From the NCBI RefSeq assembly GCF_037027445.1, contig NZ_JBANDL010000002.1:3162001-3226000 (forward strand): a DNA stretch of 64,000 bases, given 5' to 3'. This document shows, piece by piece, positions 38,569 through 48,310 of this stretch (its first letter is position 1; each line of letters begins with the position of its first letter). A program made the position numbers and the translations under genes. The notes under the pieces were generated by a model, which was not told where the DNA came from, searched no databases, and saw nothing but the letters and a program-made list of their open reading frames with translations. The stretch is from Lysobacter firmicutimachus. GTDB lineage: Bacteria > Pseudomonadota > Gammaproteobacteria > Xanthomonadales > Xanthomonadaceae.

Positions 38569-39966
38569 ATGACCAGAAGCAAGCGCATCTACGTGCTGGA
38601 TACCAACGTGCTGATGCACGATCCCACCGCGCTGTTCAAGTTCGAGGAACACGACGTGTACCTGCCGATGCAGGTCATCGAGGAACTCGACAACGGCAAG
38701 AAGGGCACCTCCGAAGCCAGCCGCAACGCGCGCCAGGTCAGTCGCTTCCTCAACGAGCTGATCGAAGCCGAAGGCACCGCCAAGATCGCCTCGGGCATCA
38801 CCCTCAACCGCCCGCAGGGGCTGCAGCTGCGCGGCGCGCAGAGCATCGGCAAGCTGCGCTTCCAGACCAGCGCCTTCGATGCCGGCAAGCGCTTCGGCGC
38901 GGTCATTCCGGACAACCACATCCTCGGCTCGATCCTGGCGCTGAAGGAGTCCGAGCCGGAGGTGCCGGTGGTGTTGGTGTCCAAGGACATCAACCTGCGG
39001 ATCAAGGCCTCGATCGCCGGCATCGTGTCGGAGGACTACGAGAACGACCGCGCCCTCGACGACTTCAGCCTGCTCTACACCGGCGCGACCGCGCTGCCGG
39101 AGGACTTCTGGCAGCGCCACGGCAAGGACCTCAAGTCCTGGACCGAGAAAGGCCGCACCTATTACGAACTCAGCCGCGCGCCGGACGACGACTGGTACCC
39201 GAACCAGTTCCTGTACCTGCCCGGCGACGACGAGTCCGAACTCAAGGTGGTCAAGGTCGGCGAAGAGCGCGTGACCCTGCAGATCGTCGACGACTACCGC
39301 CATAACCAACATGCGGTGTGGGGCATCATCGCGCGCAACCGCGAGCAGAACTTCGCCCTCAACGCCCTGATGGACCCGGAGATCGACTTCGTCACCCTGC
39401 TCGGCACCGCCGGCACCGGCAAGACCCTGCTCGCCCTGGCCGCCGGCCTGGCCCAGACCATGGATCAGCAGCGCTACCGCGAGATCATCATGACCCGCGC
39501 CACGGTCAGCGTCGGCGAAGACATCGGCTTCCTGCCCGGCACCGAGGAGGAAAAGATGACCCCGTGGATGGGCGCGCTGACCGACAACCTGGAAGTGCTG
39601 ACCCACAACCAGGAAGGCGGCGCCTGGGGCCGCGCGGCGACCAACGACCTGCTCGCCTCGCGGATCAAGATCCGCTCGATGAACTTCATGCGCGGGCGCA
39701 CCTTCCTCAGCCGCTGGCTGATCCTGGACGAGGCGCAGAACCTGACCCCGAAGCAGATGAAGACCCTGATCACCCGCGCCGGCCCGGGCACCAAGATCGT
39801 CTGCCTGGGCAACGTGGAGCAGATCGACACGCCCTACCTGACCGAGACCACCTCGGGCCTGACCTACGCGGTCGACCGCTTCAAGGGCTGGGCGCACAGC
39901 GCCCACGTCACCCTGCGCCGCGGCGAACGTTCGCGCCTGGCCGATTACGCGTCGGAAGTGTTGTAA
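38569..39966 (+). CDS. PIN domain-PhoH family ATPase
   Basis: The 465-residue protein joins an N-terminal PIN ribonuclease-like domain (about 1-135: [37 protein letters not shown]) to a C-terminal PhoH ATPase (about 255-460). The ATPase has Walker [19 protein letters not shown], Walker [19 protein letters not shown] and [21 protein letters not shown]-PhoH proteins (PhoH2 type) are thought to act as RNA helicase/ribonucleases; the acidic PIN residues are present here. It follows bcp by 163 bp, so it may have its own promoter. A CGGAAGGCCGGCG hairpin follows it. Confidence 0.9.
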   Translation: MTRSKRIYVLDTNVLMHDPTALFKFEEHDVYLPMQVIEELDNGKKGTSEASRNARQVSRFLNELIEAEGTAKIASGITLNRPQGLQLRGAQSIGKLRFQTSAFDAGKRFGAVIPDNHILGSILALKESEPEVPVVLVSKDINLRIKASIAGIVSEDYENDRALDDFSLLYTGATALPEDFWQRHGKDLKSWTEKGRTYYELSRAPDDDWYPNQFLYLPGDDESELKVVKVGEERVTLQIVDDYRHNQHAVWGIIARNREQNFALNALMDPEIDFVTLLGTAGTGKTLLALAAGLAQTMDQQRYREIIMTRATVSVGEDIGFLPGTEEEKMTPWMGALTDNLEVLTHNQEGGAWGRAATNDLLASRIKIRSMNFMRGRTFLSRWLILDEAQNLTPKQMKTLITRAGPGTKIVCLGNVEQIDTPYLTETTSGLTYAVDRFKGWAHSAHVTLRRGERSRLADYASEVL

Positions 39967-39990
39967 GCGGCGCACGGCCGCGCAAACGAA

Positions 39991-40020
39991 CGGAAGGCCG
40001 GCGAATCCGCCGGCCTTCCG
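39991..40020 (+). terminator. hairpin after the PIN-PhoH gene, probable terminator
   Basis: CGGAAGGCCGGCG pairs with CGCCGGCCTTCCG (13 bp, loop AATC). Only TCGCCTT follows, so the U-tract is poor. Confidence 0.5.
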
Positions 40021-40024
40021 TCGC

Positions 40025-40167
40025 CTTACCCGATCGAACCGGAGACAGCAGCTCGCGCCCGGCGTGACCGCGGTCATGCTGACCGTGATGGCCGAAGCAT
40101 TGAGCGGGATGCTGCAGGTCGACGCCGAGCCGCCCTGGGCGGTGAAGTCGCTGCCGGTTCGCTGATG
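40025..40167 (-). pseudogene. possible remnant of a secreted-protein C-terminal domain
   Basis: In one minus-strand frame about 45 codons read [34 protein letters not shown] and then LRFDR. This resembles the repeated beta-domain ends found in Lysobacter secreted proteins. There is no start, no signal peptide and no continuation on either side, so if real it is a fragment. The composition alone does not exclude chance. Confidence 0.25.
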
Positions 40168-40322
40168 GCCCGGGCCTGGACAGACGACGGCAAGGACTAG
40201 CAAGCACGGGCACCGGCCGGGCCGATAAGATGGGGGCGGCCGCGCGTCCTGCGGCCGCCGTGCGCGGCCGTCGTGGCGAACGGCCGCCGCGCCCGTCCGA
40301 CCCTATCCGCCGACCGTATCCG

Positions 40323-41135
40323 ATGACCCAGCGCCCCGTTTCCGCCCTCACCGTCGCCGGCTCCGACTCCGGCGGCGGCGCGGGCATCCAGGCCGACCTC
40401 AAGACCTTCGCCGCGCACGGCGTGCACGGCCTCAGCGCGCTGGCGGCGCTGACCGCCCAGCACACCCGCGGCGTCAGCGCGGTGCACGTGCCCGACATTG
40501 GCTTTCTGCGCGCCCAGATCGACGCTTGTTTCGACGACTTCGCGATCGGCGCGGTCAAGCTCGGCATGCTCGCCAACGCCGCGGTGATCCACGCCGTCGC
40601 CGATGCGCTGGAGCATTACCGTCCGGCGCAGATCGTGCTGGACCCGGTGATGGTCGCGACCTCCGGCGCGCGCCTGCTCGAGCCCGACGCGCTGGACGCG
40701 CTGCGCGGCCGCCTGTTGCCGCTGGCCAGCCTGGTCACGCCCAACCTGCCCGAGGCCGAACTGTTGCTCGGCCGCCGGATCGGCGACCGCGCCGACATGC
40801 GCGCGGCGGCGGAAGCCCTGCTCGCGATCGGCGCACAGGCGGTGTTGCTCAAGGGCGGTCATCTGCCGGGAGGCGGCGATGTCGTCGATCTGTTCGCGCA
40901 CGCCGGCACGCGGCGCGAAATCGCCCACCCGCGCTTGTCCGTGGACGCGCACGGCACCGGCTGCACCCTCGCCTCGGCGGTGGCGGCGAACCTGTGCCGC
41001 GGCCTGGCGCTGGAGCCGGCTTGCGCGGCGGCGGCCGATTATGTCCATGCCGCCCTGCACGGCGGCTACCGCCCCGGTCGCGGCGAAGTACTGGTGCTGG
41101 ATCATTTCGGAGCGGCGCCGCATGGCCGACCGTAA
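40323..41135 (+). CDS. thiD: hydroxymethylpyrimidine/phosphomethylpyrimidine kinase
   Basis: ThiD phosphorylates HMP and HMP-P to make the pyrimidine half of thiamine. The 270-residue ribokinase-fold enzyme shows [29 protein letters not shown] at the start, [39 protein letters not shown] and the anion-hole motif [21 protein letters not shown]. Its last 14 bases overlap the following hydrolase gene. No TPP riboswitch could be recognised in front of it. Confidence 0.95.
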   Translation: MTQRPVSALTVAGSDSGGGAGIQADLKTFAAHGVHGLSALAALTAQHTRGVSAVHVPDIGFLRAQIDACFDDFAIGAVKLGMLANAAVIHAVADALEHYRPAQIVLDPVMVATSGARLLEPDALDALRGRLLPLASLVTPNLPEAELLLGRRIGDRADMRAAAEALLAIGAQAVLLKGGHLPGGGDVVDLFAHAGTRREIAHPRLSVDAHGTGCTLASAVAANLCRGLALEPACAAAADYVHAALHGGYRPGRGEVLVLDHFGAAPHGRP

Positions 41136-42084
41136 AGCTCCCGACCGCGGCCGCGCCGAGGCCGACGAACGCATGCCGAACGAAAACAGGCGGATCGAGA
41201 GCACGCCGCCCCAGAGCGGGCCGGACGGTTCCGGGCCGAAGGAAGTCGGCCTGAAGGCCAGCGACGGCCACGCTTGGTCCTTGCTCGCGCGCGTTCCCGC
41301 GCAACCACGTCTGAGCCTGCTGTGGCTGCCCGCGCTCGGCGTCGCCGCGCGCCATTACCTGCCCTTCGCCGAAGCCCTGGCCGCACGCGGCGTGGCGGTG
41401 TTCCTGCACGAATGGCGCGGCAACGGCAGCAGCAACCTGCGCGCCGGCCGCAAGGTCGACTGGGGTTACCGCCAGATCCTGCTCGACGACCTGCCGGCCA
41501 GCGAAGCCGCGGCCGCGGCGGCCCTGCCGGGCGTGGCGCGCGCGATCGGCGGCCACAGCCTCGGCGGGCAACTGGCCTGCGTGCGCCTGGGCCTGATGGC
41601 GCTGCACGGGCGAGCGATGCCGGAAGCGCTGTGGCTGGTCGCCAGCGGCTCGCCGTACTGGCGGACTTGGCCGATGCCGCGCAAGCTCGGCCTGTCCTGG
41701 ATGTACCGCTTCCTGCCCTGGCTGGCCCAGGTCAACGGCACCTTGCCGGGGCGCCGGATCGGCTTCGGCGGCAGCGAAGCGCGCGGCCTGATCCGCGACT
41801 GGGCCCGCACCGGGCTCAGCGGCCGCTACGCCGCCCACGGCGTCGGCGAGGACCTGGAAGCCGGCATGGCCCGGGTCGAGATCCAGGCACGCAGCGTGCG
41901 CCTGGACGACGACTGGCTGGTGCCGCGCGCTTCGCAGGATTACCTGCTGTCCAAATTACCCCGGGCGCGCGCCGAGTCGACCGACATGGACGCTCGCGAA
42001 TTGGGCGCGCGCGCCGATCACTTCGCCTGGATGAAGCAGCCCGAAGCGGTCGTGGCCGCCCTGCTGCGCGACCGCTCTGCGTAG
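41122..42084 (+). CDS. alpha/beta fold hydrolase
   Basis: The 320-residue product has the nucleophile elbow IGGHSLGGQLAC (Ser near residue 150), a preceding VAVFLHEWRGNGSS oxyanion-loop segment, an acidic residue near SVRLDDDWLVP and a late His in RADHFAWMK. The catalytic triad is therefore complete by position. The first 50 residues are charged and probably disordered. Lipase-like or esterase activity on a small hydrophobic substrate is expected, but the substrate is unknown. It overlaps thiD by 14 bp. A second possible start is the ATG at 41174 (MPNENRR), which would remove the overlap. Confidence 0.8.
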   Translation: MADRKAPDRGRAEADERMPNENRRIESTPPQSGPDGSGPKEVGLKASDGHAWSLLARVPAQPRLSLLWLPALGVAARHYLPFAEALAARGVAVFLHEWRGNGSSNLRAGRKVDWGYRQILLDDLPASEAAAAAALPGVARAIGGHSLGGQLACVRLGLMALHGRAMPEALWLVASGSPYWRTWPMPRKLGLSWMYRFLPWLAQVNGTLPGRRIGFGGSEARGLIRDWARTGLSGRYAAHGVGEDLEAGMARVEIQARSVRLDDDWLVPRASQDYLLSKLPRARAESTDMDARELGARADHFAWMKQPEAVVAALLRDRSA

Positions 42085-42474
42085 GAACGGCATCGGCCGC
42101 GACAATCGCAGCGACGCACGACAGCGCCGGAGCCGAAGCCTGGGCCGCCGGGCCGATGTTTTCTTTCGCATGCCCGCTGCGGCCGGCTGCGTGGCGGTTC
42201 ATCGCTGCGGGTGCTGCGGCCCAGGTCGCTTCGAAGGCCGCTATTTCGGGCTTCGATCAACGCAGCAGGCCCCGGCTGGGCCGCGCGTCCCGTGGTCGCG
42301 ACTTGCGTCGTCCCTGCAACCCGCACTTCACATGCTGCGGTTTATGCCGAGGCCGGGATTGTTTACGGCGAATTTATGCCGCGGCGGCGGTCGCGAAATA
42401 GCGGCTTTACGCCGCCCCTTCCGAGAATGAGCGCGTGGCCGAACCGGCCTCGTATGCATTCTCCGGATACCTCC
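42081..42474. repeat. intergenic region with degenerate GTAG REPs before the porin-kdp locus
   Basis: GTAGGAACGGCATCGGCCGCGAC starts at 42081 and overlaps the hydrolase stop codon. A degenerate inverted partner (GGTCGCGACTTGCGTCGTCCCTGC) lies near 42293-42316. No gene is seen in the interval. The promoter of the porin-kdp genes should lie between about 42330 and 42470, where the sequence is AT-richer, but no clear -35/-10 pair can be named. Confidence 0.5.
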
Positions 42475-43230
42475 ATGTCGTCGCATCATCCGTTCCGCCA
42501 TCGCGAGGCCGCGGCCCCGCTGCTATCGGCTTTCTGCGCCGGACTCGGTCTGCTCGCACTGGGCGCGAACGCTCAGGCCGAGGAAGCCTCGGCCCTCGGC
42601 CTGAGCGGTTCGGCCGTGCTGACCAGCGACTATGTCTGGCGCGGCAGTTCGCAGACCCAGGGCGACGCGGCCGTGCAGGCCGGCTTCAAGGCCGCCCACC
42701 GCAGCGGCGTCTACGCCTCGGTGTGGGGCTCCAACGTCGAGTTCGCGCCCGGCACGCACGCCAGCAGCGAATTCGATTTCACCGTCGGCTGGGCCGGCAA
42801 GATCGCCCGGGACTGGAGCCTGGACGTCAACCTCCTGCACTACCGTTATCCCTCGACCACGGCCGATCTGAACTGGACCGAGCTCAACGGCACGCTCACC
42901 TGGCGCGACGACTACTGGCTGTCGCTGGCCTATTCCAACCAAGCGCTGGGCAGTCGGGACCGCGGCCTGTACGCGCAGCTCGGCGCGCGCTTCCCGGTCA
43001 ACGACGCCATTCGCTTCGAAGCGGCGGTAGGCCACTACGTCCTGGACGACGTCTACGACCGCAGCTACAGCCACGGCCAGCTCAGCGCGATCTGGACGGC
43101 GAAAACGGTCTCCAGCGCGAACCTCGAACTGCGCCTGACCGCCCATGCCACCGATCGCAGCGCCGAACGGATCTTCGGCGACGCCCTGGCCGGCTCGCGC
43201 ATCGAAGCCGCGGTCCAGGCGAGCTTCTGA
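42475..43230 (+). CDS. TorF/TIGR02001-type outer-membrane porin in the kdp locus
   Basis: The 251-residue protein has a signal peptide (PLLSAFCAGLGLLALGANAQA, cleavage before EEAS). The mature chain is built of alternating beta strands beginning GLSGSAVLTSDYVWRGSSQTQGDAAVQAGF. Further strands include YASVWGSNVEF, WSLDVNLLHYRYP and the terminal SRIEAAVQASF with the C-terminal Phe used for barrel insertion. YVWRG.SQT is the hallmark of this porin family. It ends 12 bp before kdpF and shares its ribosome-binding region, so it is co-transcribed with kdpFABC. An outer-membrane route for K+ is an inference. Starts at 42427 or 42454 are possible. Confidence 0.85.
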   Translation: MSSHHPFRHREAAAPLLSAFCAGLGLLALGANAQAEEASALGLSGSAVLTSDYVWRGSSQTQGDAAVQAGFKAAHRSGVYASVWGSNVEFAPGTHASSEFDFTVGWAGKIARDWSLDVNLLHYRYPSTTADLNWTELNGTLTWRDDYWLSLAYSNQALGSRDRGLYAQLGARFPVNDAIRFEAAVGHYVLDDVYDRSYSHGQLSAIWTAKTVSSANLELRLTAHATDRSAERIFGDALAGSRIEAAVQASF

Positions 43231-43242
43231 AGGAGACACGAC

Positions 43243-43335
43243 ATGCCCGGTTGGCTCTCGATGCTGTGCGCGATCTCGGTCCTGGTGGCCGGCGCCTATC
43301 TGCTCTACGTCGTACTGCGCCCCGAGGACTTCTGA
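43243..43335 (+). CDS. kdpF: K+-transporting ATPase subunit KdpF
   Basis: The 30-residue peptide MPGWLSMLCAISVLVAGAYLLYVVLRPEDF is one membrane helix ending in the family signature LRPEDF. KdpF stabilises the KdpABC complex in the inner membrane. AAGGAGACACGAC gives a strong ribosome binding site overlapping the end of the porin gene. It is 133 bp upstream of kdpA. Confidence 0.93.
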   Translation: MPGWLSMLCAISVLVAGAYLLYVVLRPEDF

Positions 43336-43468
43336 GCGCGCGCCCGCGCCGCACGGAGCGCGGCGCGGCTCCACTCTACCGACGCGCGTCCGCGCTTGAG
43401 AGGACGCGTGCCAAGCCGTAGCCGCGCCGGACGCGCCGCCACGGCGTCATCACCGCCCGGTGTTCGTC

Positions 43469-45187
43469 ATGATCGAAATCTTTCTTGTATTCGCGCTCGC
43501 CATCGGCCTGGGTTGGCCGTTAGGCCTGTACCTGGCGCGCGTCATGCGCGGCGACCGCTCGCGCCTGGACGTCCTGTTCGCGCCGGTCGAACGCGCGATC
43601 TATCGTGCCGTCGGCACCGACCCCGCGCGCGGCATGAGCTGGCGGGGCTATGCGCTGGCGTTCGCGCTCAGCAATGCGGTACTGGCGGTGCTGGTCTGGG
43701 CGCTGTTCATGACCCAGGCCTGGCTGCCGCTCAATCCCGACGGTGTGCCCAACCTGCGTTGGGACACCGCGCTGCACACCATGGTGTCCTTCCTCACCAA
43801 CACCAATCAGCAGCATTACTCCGGCCAGGCGCAACTGAGCTATCTCTCGCAGATGGTCGGCATCGTCGGCCTGCAGGTCGTCACCCCGATGATGGGTCTG
43901 GCGATCGTGGTCGCCACCTTGCGCGGCCTGTTCGGCGGCCGTCAGGCCCTGGCCGGTCCCGGCGCGGCGATGCGCGAGGGCGAGCCCCGCGACCTCGGCA
44001 ACTACTGGGTCGACGTCACCCGCGCCACCCTGCGCTTCATGATTCCGCTGTGCTTGCTGTGGGCTGCGCTGCTGACCTGGCAGGGCGTTCCGTCGACCTT
44101 GCAAAGCGGCGCGACAGTTTCGCCGCTGGACCGGAGCGCCGAGCTTGAGCAACAGAAAATCCCCGTCGGCCCGGTCGCGGCCATGGTCGCGGCCAAGCAG
44201 TTGGGCACCAACGGCGGCGGCTGGTACGGCCCCAACAGCACCGTACCGCTGGAGAATCCGACCCCGCTTTCGAATCTGCTCGAAGTGCTGGCGCTGATCC
44301 TGATTCCGGTCGCGGTCACCTTCATGGTCGGTCCGCTCACCGGCCGGCGCAAACTCACCGCGCTGGTGTTCGGCAGCATGCTGTTGATGTCGCTGCTGTC
44401 CACCGGTTTGTCGGTGTGGTCCGAGGCCTACTCATCGGGCAGCGCCGATGCGGCTTTGATGGAGGGCAAGGAGACCCGCTTCGGCGCCGAAGGCTCGGCC
44501 TTGTGGTCGGCGCTGACCACGCAAAGCAGCAACGGCTCGGTCAACGCCATGCACGATTCGCTGGCGCCGCTGACCGGCGGCGTGGCGATGGTCAACATGC
44601 TGATCAACGCCATTTGGGGCGGCGTCGGCTGCGGCTTGCAGCAATTTCTGGTCTATCTGCTGCTGTCGGTGTTCCTGGCCGGGCTGATGACCGGACGCAC
44701 GCCGGAATTGTTCGGACGCAAGATCGAAGCGCCGGAAGTGCGCCTGCTGGCGTTGCTGATCCTGTTGCAGCCGATGGTGGTGCTGGGCTTCAGCGCCGTC
44801 GCGATGGCCTTTCCTTCGCTCACCGGCAACTCCAACCCGGGTTTCCACGGCATCGGCCAGGTCTTCTACGAGTACACCTCGGCCTTCGCCAACAACGGTT
44901 CGGGTTTCGAAGGCCTCGGCGACGCGACCTATTGGTGGAACCTGAGCTGCGCCGCGGTACTCGCGCTGGGCCGCTACCCGGCCCTGATCGTGCCGCTCGC
45001 GGTCGCCGGCCTGCTGGCGCGCAAACGCGTGGCACCGCAGAGCGGCGGCACGCTGCACGCCGAAACGCCGACCTTCGCCCTGACCCTGATCGCGGTGATC
45101 GCGATCCTGACCGTCCTGCAATTCATGCCCGCGTTGGTGCTCGGCCCGATCGCCGATCACCTGACCCTGGCGAGCAAGGCTCTGTGA
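43469..45187 (+). CDS. kdpA: K+-transporting ATPase subunit KdpA
   Basis: KdpA is the K+-selective pore subunit of the KdpFABC pump. The 572-residue protein has ten or more membrane helices and the four P-loop-like repeats. These include [61 protein letters not shown] and [13 protein letters not shown], followed by [15 protein letters not shown]. The start ATG at 43469 ([11 protein letters not shown]) is preferred over a GTG three codons upstream. The gene ends 11 bp before kdpB. Confidence 0.96.
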   Translation: MIEIFLVFALAIGLGWPLGLYLARVMRGDRSRLDVLFAPVERAIYRAVGTDPARGMSWRGYALAFALSNAVLAVLVWALFMTQAWLPLNPDGVPNLRWDTALHTMVSFLTNTNQQHYSGQAQLSYLSQMVGIVGLQVVTPMMGLAIVVATLRGLFGGRQALAGPGAAMREGEPRDLGNYWVDVTRATLRFMIPLCLLWAALLTWQGVPSTLQSGATVSPLDRSAELEQQKIPVGPVAAMVAAKQLGTNGGGWYGPNSTVPLENPTPLSNLLEVLALILIPVAVTFMVGPLTGRRKLTALVFGSMLLMSLLSTGLSVWSEAYSSGSADAALMEGKETRFGAEGSALWSALTTQSSNGSVNAMHDSLAPLTGGVAMVNMLINAIWGGVGCGLQQFLVYLLLSVFLAGLMTGRTPELFGRKIEAPEVRLLALLILLQPMVVLGFSAVAMAFPSLTGNSNPGFHGIGQVFYEYTSAFANNGSGFEGLGDATYWWNLSCAAVLALGRYPALIVPLAVAGLLARKRVAPQSGGTLHAETPTFALTLIAVIAILTVLQFMPALVLGPIADHLTLASKAL

Positions 45188-45198
45188 GGAAAAGCCCG

Positions 45199-47286
45199 AT
45201 GAACGACATGCTCCATCCCGGCGCGCAAACGCGCCAGAGCCACCTCGGCGCGCAACGCCGCCAAGGCGCGGTCGCCGGCCTCGACGCCGCCGGCCTGCGC
45301 GCGGCGATGCTCGAATCCTTCGTCAAGCTGGCGCCGCAGCACGCGGTCCGCAGCCCGATCATGGCGGTGGTGCTGCTCGGCACCGTACTGTCGGCGCTGA
45401 TCACGATCTTCGTCCCCGGCCACCTCGCCTTCGGCGCCGCGGTCACGGCGATCCTGTTCGTGACCGTGCTGTTCGCCAACTTCGCCGAAGCCGTCGCCGA
45501 AGCGCGCGGCCGCGGCCAGGCCGCGTCCTTGCGCGCCGCACGCCGCGACCTGGTCGCACGCAAGCTCGACACCGTCGGCCGCAACGAAACCCGCGTACCG
45601 GCGTCGACGCTCAAGCCCGGCGACCGGGTGATCGTGTCGGCCGGCGAACTGATTCCGGCCGACGGCGAGATCGTCAAGGGCCTGGCCACGATCAACGAAT
45701 CGGCGGTGACCGGCGAATCCGCCCCGGTGCTGCGCGAAGCCGGCACCGACCGTTCCGGCGTCATCGGTGGCACCAAGGTGTTGTCCGACGAAATCGTGAT
45801 CGAAGTCAGCGCCGAGCCCGGTCACAGCTTCCTCGACCGCATGATCGCCCTGGTCGAAGGCGCCAACCGGCAGAAGACGCCCAACGAGATCGCCCTGACC
45901 ATGCTGCTGGCGGCGATGACCCTGACCTTCCTGATCGTGGTCGCGACCCTGCCCTTGTTCGCCGGTTTCGTCGGCGCCAGGCTCGATCCGCTGCTGCTGA
46001 TCGCGCTGTTGGTGTGCCTGATCCCGACCACCATCGGCGGTCTGCTGCCGGCGATCGGCATCGCCGGCATGAACCGCGCGCTATCGGCGAACGTTCTGGC
46101 GAAGTCGGGCAAGGCGGTGGAAGTGGCCGGCGACGTCGACGTGCTGCTGCTCGACAAGACCGGCACCATCACTCACGGCGACCGCCAGGCCACCGCCTTC
46201 CATCCGCTCGCCGGCATCGATCGTTCGCGACTGCGCGACGCCGCCCTGCTGGCCTCGCTCGCCGACCCGACTCCGGAAGGCAAGTCGATCGTGCGTCTGG
46301 CGCGAGAACAGCACAGCGCGGCGCCGGAGCCGGAGCGCGCCGACTACATCCAGTTCACCGCGCAGACCCGCATGTCCGGCGTCGACCTGCCGCAGGACTA
46401 CCCAGGCGGTGCGCGCTCGATCCGCAAGGGCGCGGGCGATGCGATCGGCAACCATGTGCGCTCGCTGGGCGGCGAAGTCACTCCCGAATTGGCGGGGCGC
46501 ATCGAACAAGTCGCGCGCGGCGGCGCCACCCCGCTGGTGGTCGCCGAAGGCCGCTACGTGCTGGGCGTGGTCGAGTTGTCGGACGTGGTCAAGCACGGCG
46601 TCAAGGAACGCTTCGCGCGACTGCGGGCGATGGGCGTGCGCACGGTGATGATCACCGGCGACAACCCGCTCACCGCCGCGGCGATCGCCGCCGAAGCCGG
46701 CGTGGACGATTACATCGCCGAAGCCAAGCCTGAGGACAAGCTGGCCCGGATCCGCGCCGAGCAGGCCGGCGGCCGGCTGGTGGCGATGGTCGGCGACGGC
46801 ACCAACGACGCCCCGGCGCTGGCCCAAGCCGACGTCGGCCTGGCGATGAATTCCGGCACCCAAGCCGCCAAGGAAGCCGGCAACATGGTCGACCTGGATT
46901 CGGACCCGGCCAAGCTGCTGGCGGTGGTCGAGGTCGGCAAGCAGCAATTGATCACTCGCGGCGCGCTGACCACGTTCTCGCTCGCCAACGACGTGTCCAA
47001 GTACTTCGCGATCCTGCCGGCGCTGTTCGCCGCAGCCATCCCGCAGATGGCCGCGCTCAACGTCATGCGCCTGTCGAGCCCGACCAATGCGGTGCTGGCG
47101 GCGCTGATCTTCAACGCAGTCATCATCCCGGCGCTGATTCCGTTGGCCCTGGCCGGGGTGCGCTTCAAGCCGGCGACCGCGGTCGCCCTGCTGCGCCGGA
47201 ACATGCTGGTCTACGGGCTCGGCGGGGTGCTGCTGCCGTTCGCGGCGATCAAGCTCATCGACATGGCGCTGTCGTCGATTTTCTGA
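45199..47286 (+). CDS. kdpB: K+-transporting ATPase ATP-binding subunit KdpB
   Basis: KdpB is the P-type ATPase (class IA) that powers K+ uptake. The 695-residue protein has the actuator motif AVTGESAPV, the phosphorylation site [15 protein letters not shown], the nucleotide-binding region with [11 protein letters not shown], and the hinge [33 protein letters not shown]. Membrane helices include [27 protein letters not shown]. An N-terminal extension of about 20 residues is richer in Gln/Arg than in E. coli. TGAGGAAAAGCCCG precedes the ATG. Confidence 0.97.
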   Translation: MNDMLHPGAQTRQSHLGAQRRQGAVAGLDAAGLRAAMLESFVKLAPQHAVRSPIMAVVLLGTVLSALITIFVPGHLAFGAAVTAILFVTVLFANFAEAVAEARGRGQAASLRAARRDLVARKLDTVGRNETRVPASTLKPGDRVIVSAGELIPADGEIVKGLATINESAVTGESAPVLREAGTDRSGVIGGTKVLSDEIVIEVSAEPGHSFLDRMIALVEGANRQKTPNEIALTMLLAAMTLTFLIVVATLPLFAGFVGARLDPLLLIALLVCLIPTTIGGLLPAIGIAGMNRALSANVLAKSGKAVEVAGDVDVLLLDKTGTITHGDRQATAFHPLAGIDRSRLRDAALLASLADPTPEGKSIVRLAREQHSAAPEPERADYIQFTAQTRMSGVDLPQDYPGGARSIRKGAGDAIGNHVRSLGGEVTPELAGRIEQVARGGATPLVVAEGRYVLGVVELSDVVKHGVKERFARLRAMGVRTVMITGDNPLTAAAIAAEAGVDDYIAEAKPEDKLARIRAEQAGGRLVAMVGDGTNDAPALAQADVGLAMNSGTQAAKEAGNMVDLDSDPAKLLAVVEVGKQQLITRGALTTFSLANDVSKYFAILPALFAAAIPQMAALNVMRLSSPTNAVLAALIFNAVIIPALIPLALAGVRFKPATAVALLRRNMLVYGLGGVLLPFAAIKLIDMALSSIF

Positions 47287-47296
47287 CCACGTAAGT

Positions 47297-47320
47297 CCCT
47301 CTTCCGCTTGCGGGAGAGGG
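47297..47320. repeat. dispersed hairpin repeat between kdpB and kdpC
   Basis: CCCTCTTCCGC and GCGGGAGAGGG pair (11 bp, one T-G) around TT, followed by GTTGGAG. It is a common CCCTCTCCCGC..GCGGGAGAGGG repeat of GC-rich proteobacteria. It sits inside the operon 10 bp after the kdpB stop. Confidence 0.6.
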
Positions 47321-47362
47321 GTTGGAGCGAGGCTCGTCCCCTCCCCACGCAAAGGAGTTCCC

Positions 47363-47971
47363 ATGAACGTCGCATCCACGCAAGCCCCGAACATCGACGA
47401 CCGCCAGTCCCTGCGCGCGCCGGTGCTGTTCGCCCTGGTATCGCTGCTCGGCTTCGGTCTGGCCTATTCGCTGGCCGGCACCGCGATCGGCCGCACAGCC
47501 TTTCCGGATCAGGCGCAGGGTTCGTTGATCGAACGCGAAGGCCGCGCCATCGGCTCGGCCCTGGTCGCCCAACCCTTCGTAGACGCTCGCTACTTCCAGC
47601 CGCGCCCCTCGGCGGCCAAGTACGACCCGATGGCCGCGTCCGGCAGCAACCAGGCGCGCAGCAACCCGGATCTGCGCAAGCGTCTGAGCGAAGAAGCCGC
47701 CGCCATCGCCGCGCGCGAAGGCATCGCGCCGAGCGAGGTGCCGGCGGAACTGGCTACGCAATCCGGCGGCGGCCTGGATCCGCACATCTCGCCCCGTTCG
47801 GCGCGGGTGCAGGCCGCCCGCGTCGCCCGCGCCCGCGGGCTCAGCGTCGCCGCGGTCGATAGCTTGATCGCGCGGCATATCGAGGCGCCGCAGTTCGGCG
47901 TTCTCGGCGAGCCGCGGGTCAACGTGTTGCAGCTCAACCTGGCCCTGGATGCGATGCAGGCATTGCGTTGA
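47363..47971 (+). CDS. kdpC: K+-transporting ATPase subunit KdpC
   Basis: KdpC is the single-helix subunit that assists KdpB. The 202-residue protein has one N-terminal membrane helix (about 22-44), GSLIEREGRAIGSALVAQPFVDARYFQPRPSA, AASGSNQARSNPDL, the DPHISPRSARVQAARVARARGL motif and a terminal GVLGEPRVNVLQLNLALDAM. AAAGGAGTTCCC gives a good ribosome binding site. It closes the structural kdpFABC set; the sensor genes follow after a 339-bp gap. Confidence 0.95.
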   Translation: MNVASTQAPNIDDRQSLRAPVLFALVSLLGFGLAYSLAGTAIGRTAFPDQAQGSLIEREGRAIGSALVAQPFVDARYFQPRPSAAKYDPMAASGSNQARSNPDLRKRLSEEAAAIAAREGIAPSEVPAELATQSGGGLDPHISPRSARVQAARVARARGLSVAAVDSLIARHIEAPQFGVLGEPRVNVLQLNLALDAMQALR

Positions 47972-48075
47972 GCCAAAGCCAGTCCCGCTAGCCGCCTTAT
48001 CGAAGGGGGAATGCTTCGGTGGTCGTTGCATGGCTGGGGGGTTCGCGGATTCGACCGTTGCCCTTTGAAAGAAAG

Positions 48076-48160
48076 GCGCAGCTCCTGCAACTGACCCCGT
48101 GGCAAGGGAAGCAAAGCTCATGCTGGCGCTTCCTGGTTGAGATGGAAGCGCAGCTCTTGC
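48076..48160 (+). repeat. three direct repeats upstream of kdpD
   Basis: GCGCAGCTCCTGC (48076-48088), GCAAAGCTCATGC (48111-48123) and GCGCAGCTCTTGC (48148-48160) are spaced 35 and 37 bp apart. The middle one lies in a GGAAGC..GCTTCC hairpin. They sit in the otherwise empty kdpC-kdpD gap (47972-48310), where a separate kdpDE promoter could lie. Confidence 0.5.
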
Positions 48161-48310
48161 TGTGGCGTCCCTCGAAAAGGGGACGGCGCTCGCACAGCAA
48201 CGCGGGGAGTCGCTGTGGCTGTCGCGGTGCCGATCCAGGCCCCGCCGGACAGCCACGTCTTCGCCGCGTCCAACTACACACCCATCACCCGCCCGGCGCA
48301 CAATCTCCCC

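Noticed and set aside
40230..40322. TPP riboswitch upstream of thiD
   Set aside because: No CTGAGA or ACCTGATC-like core could be found in the leader.
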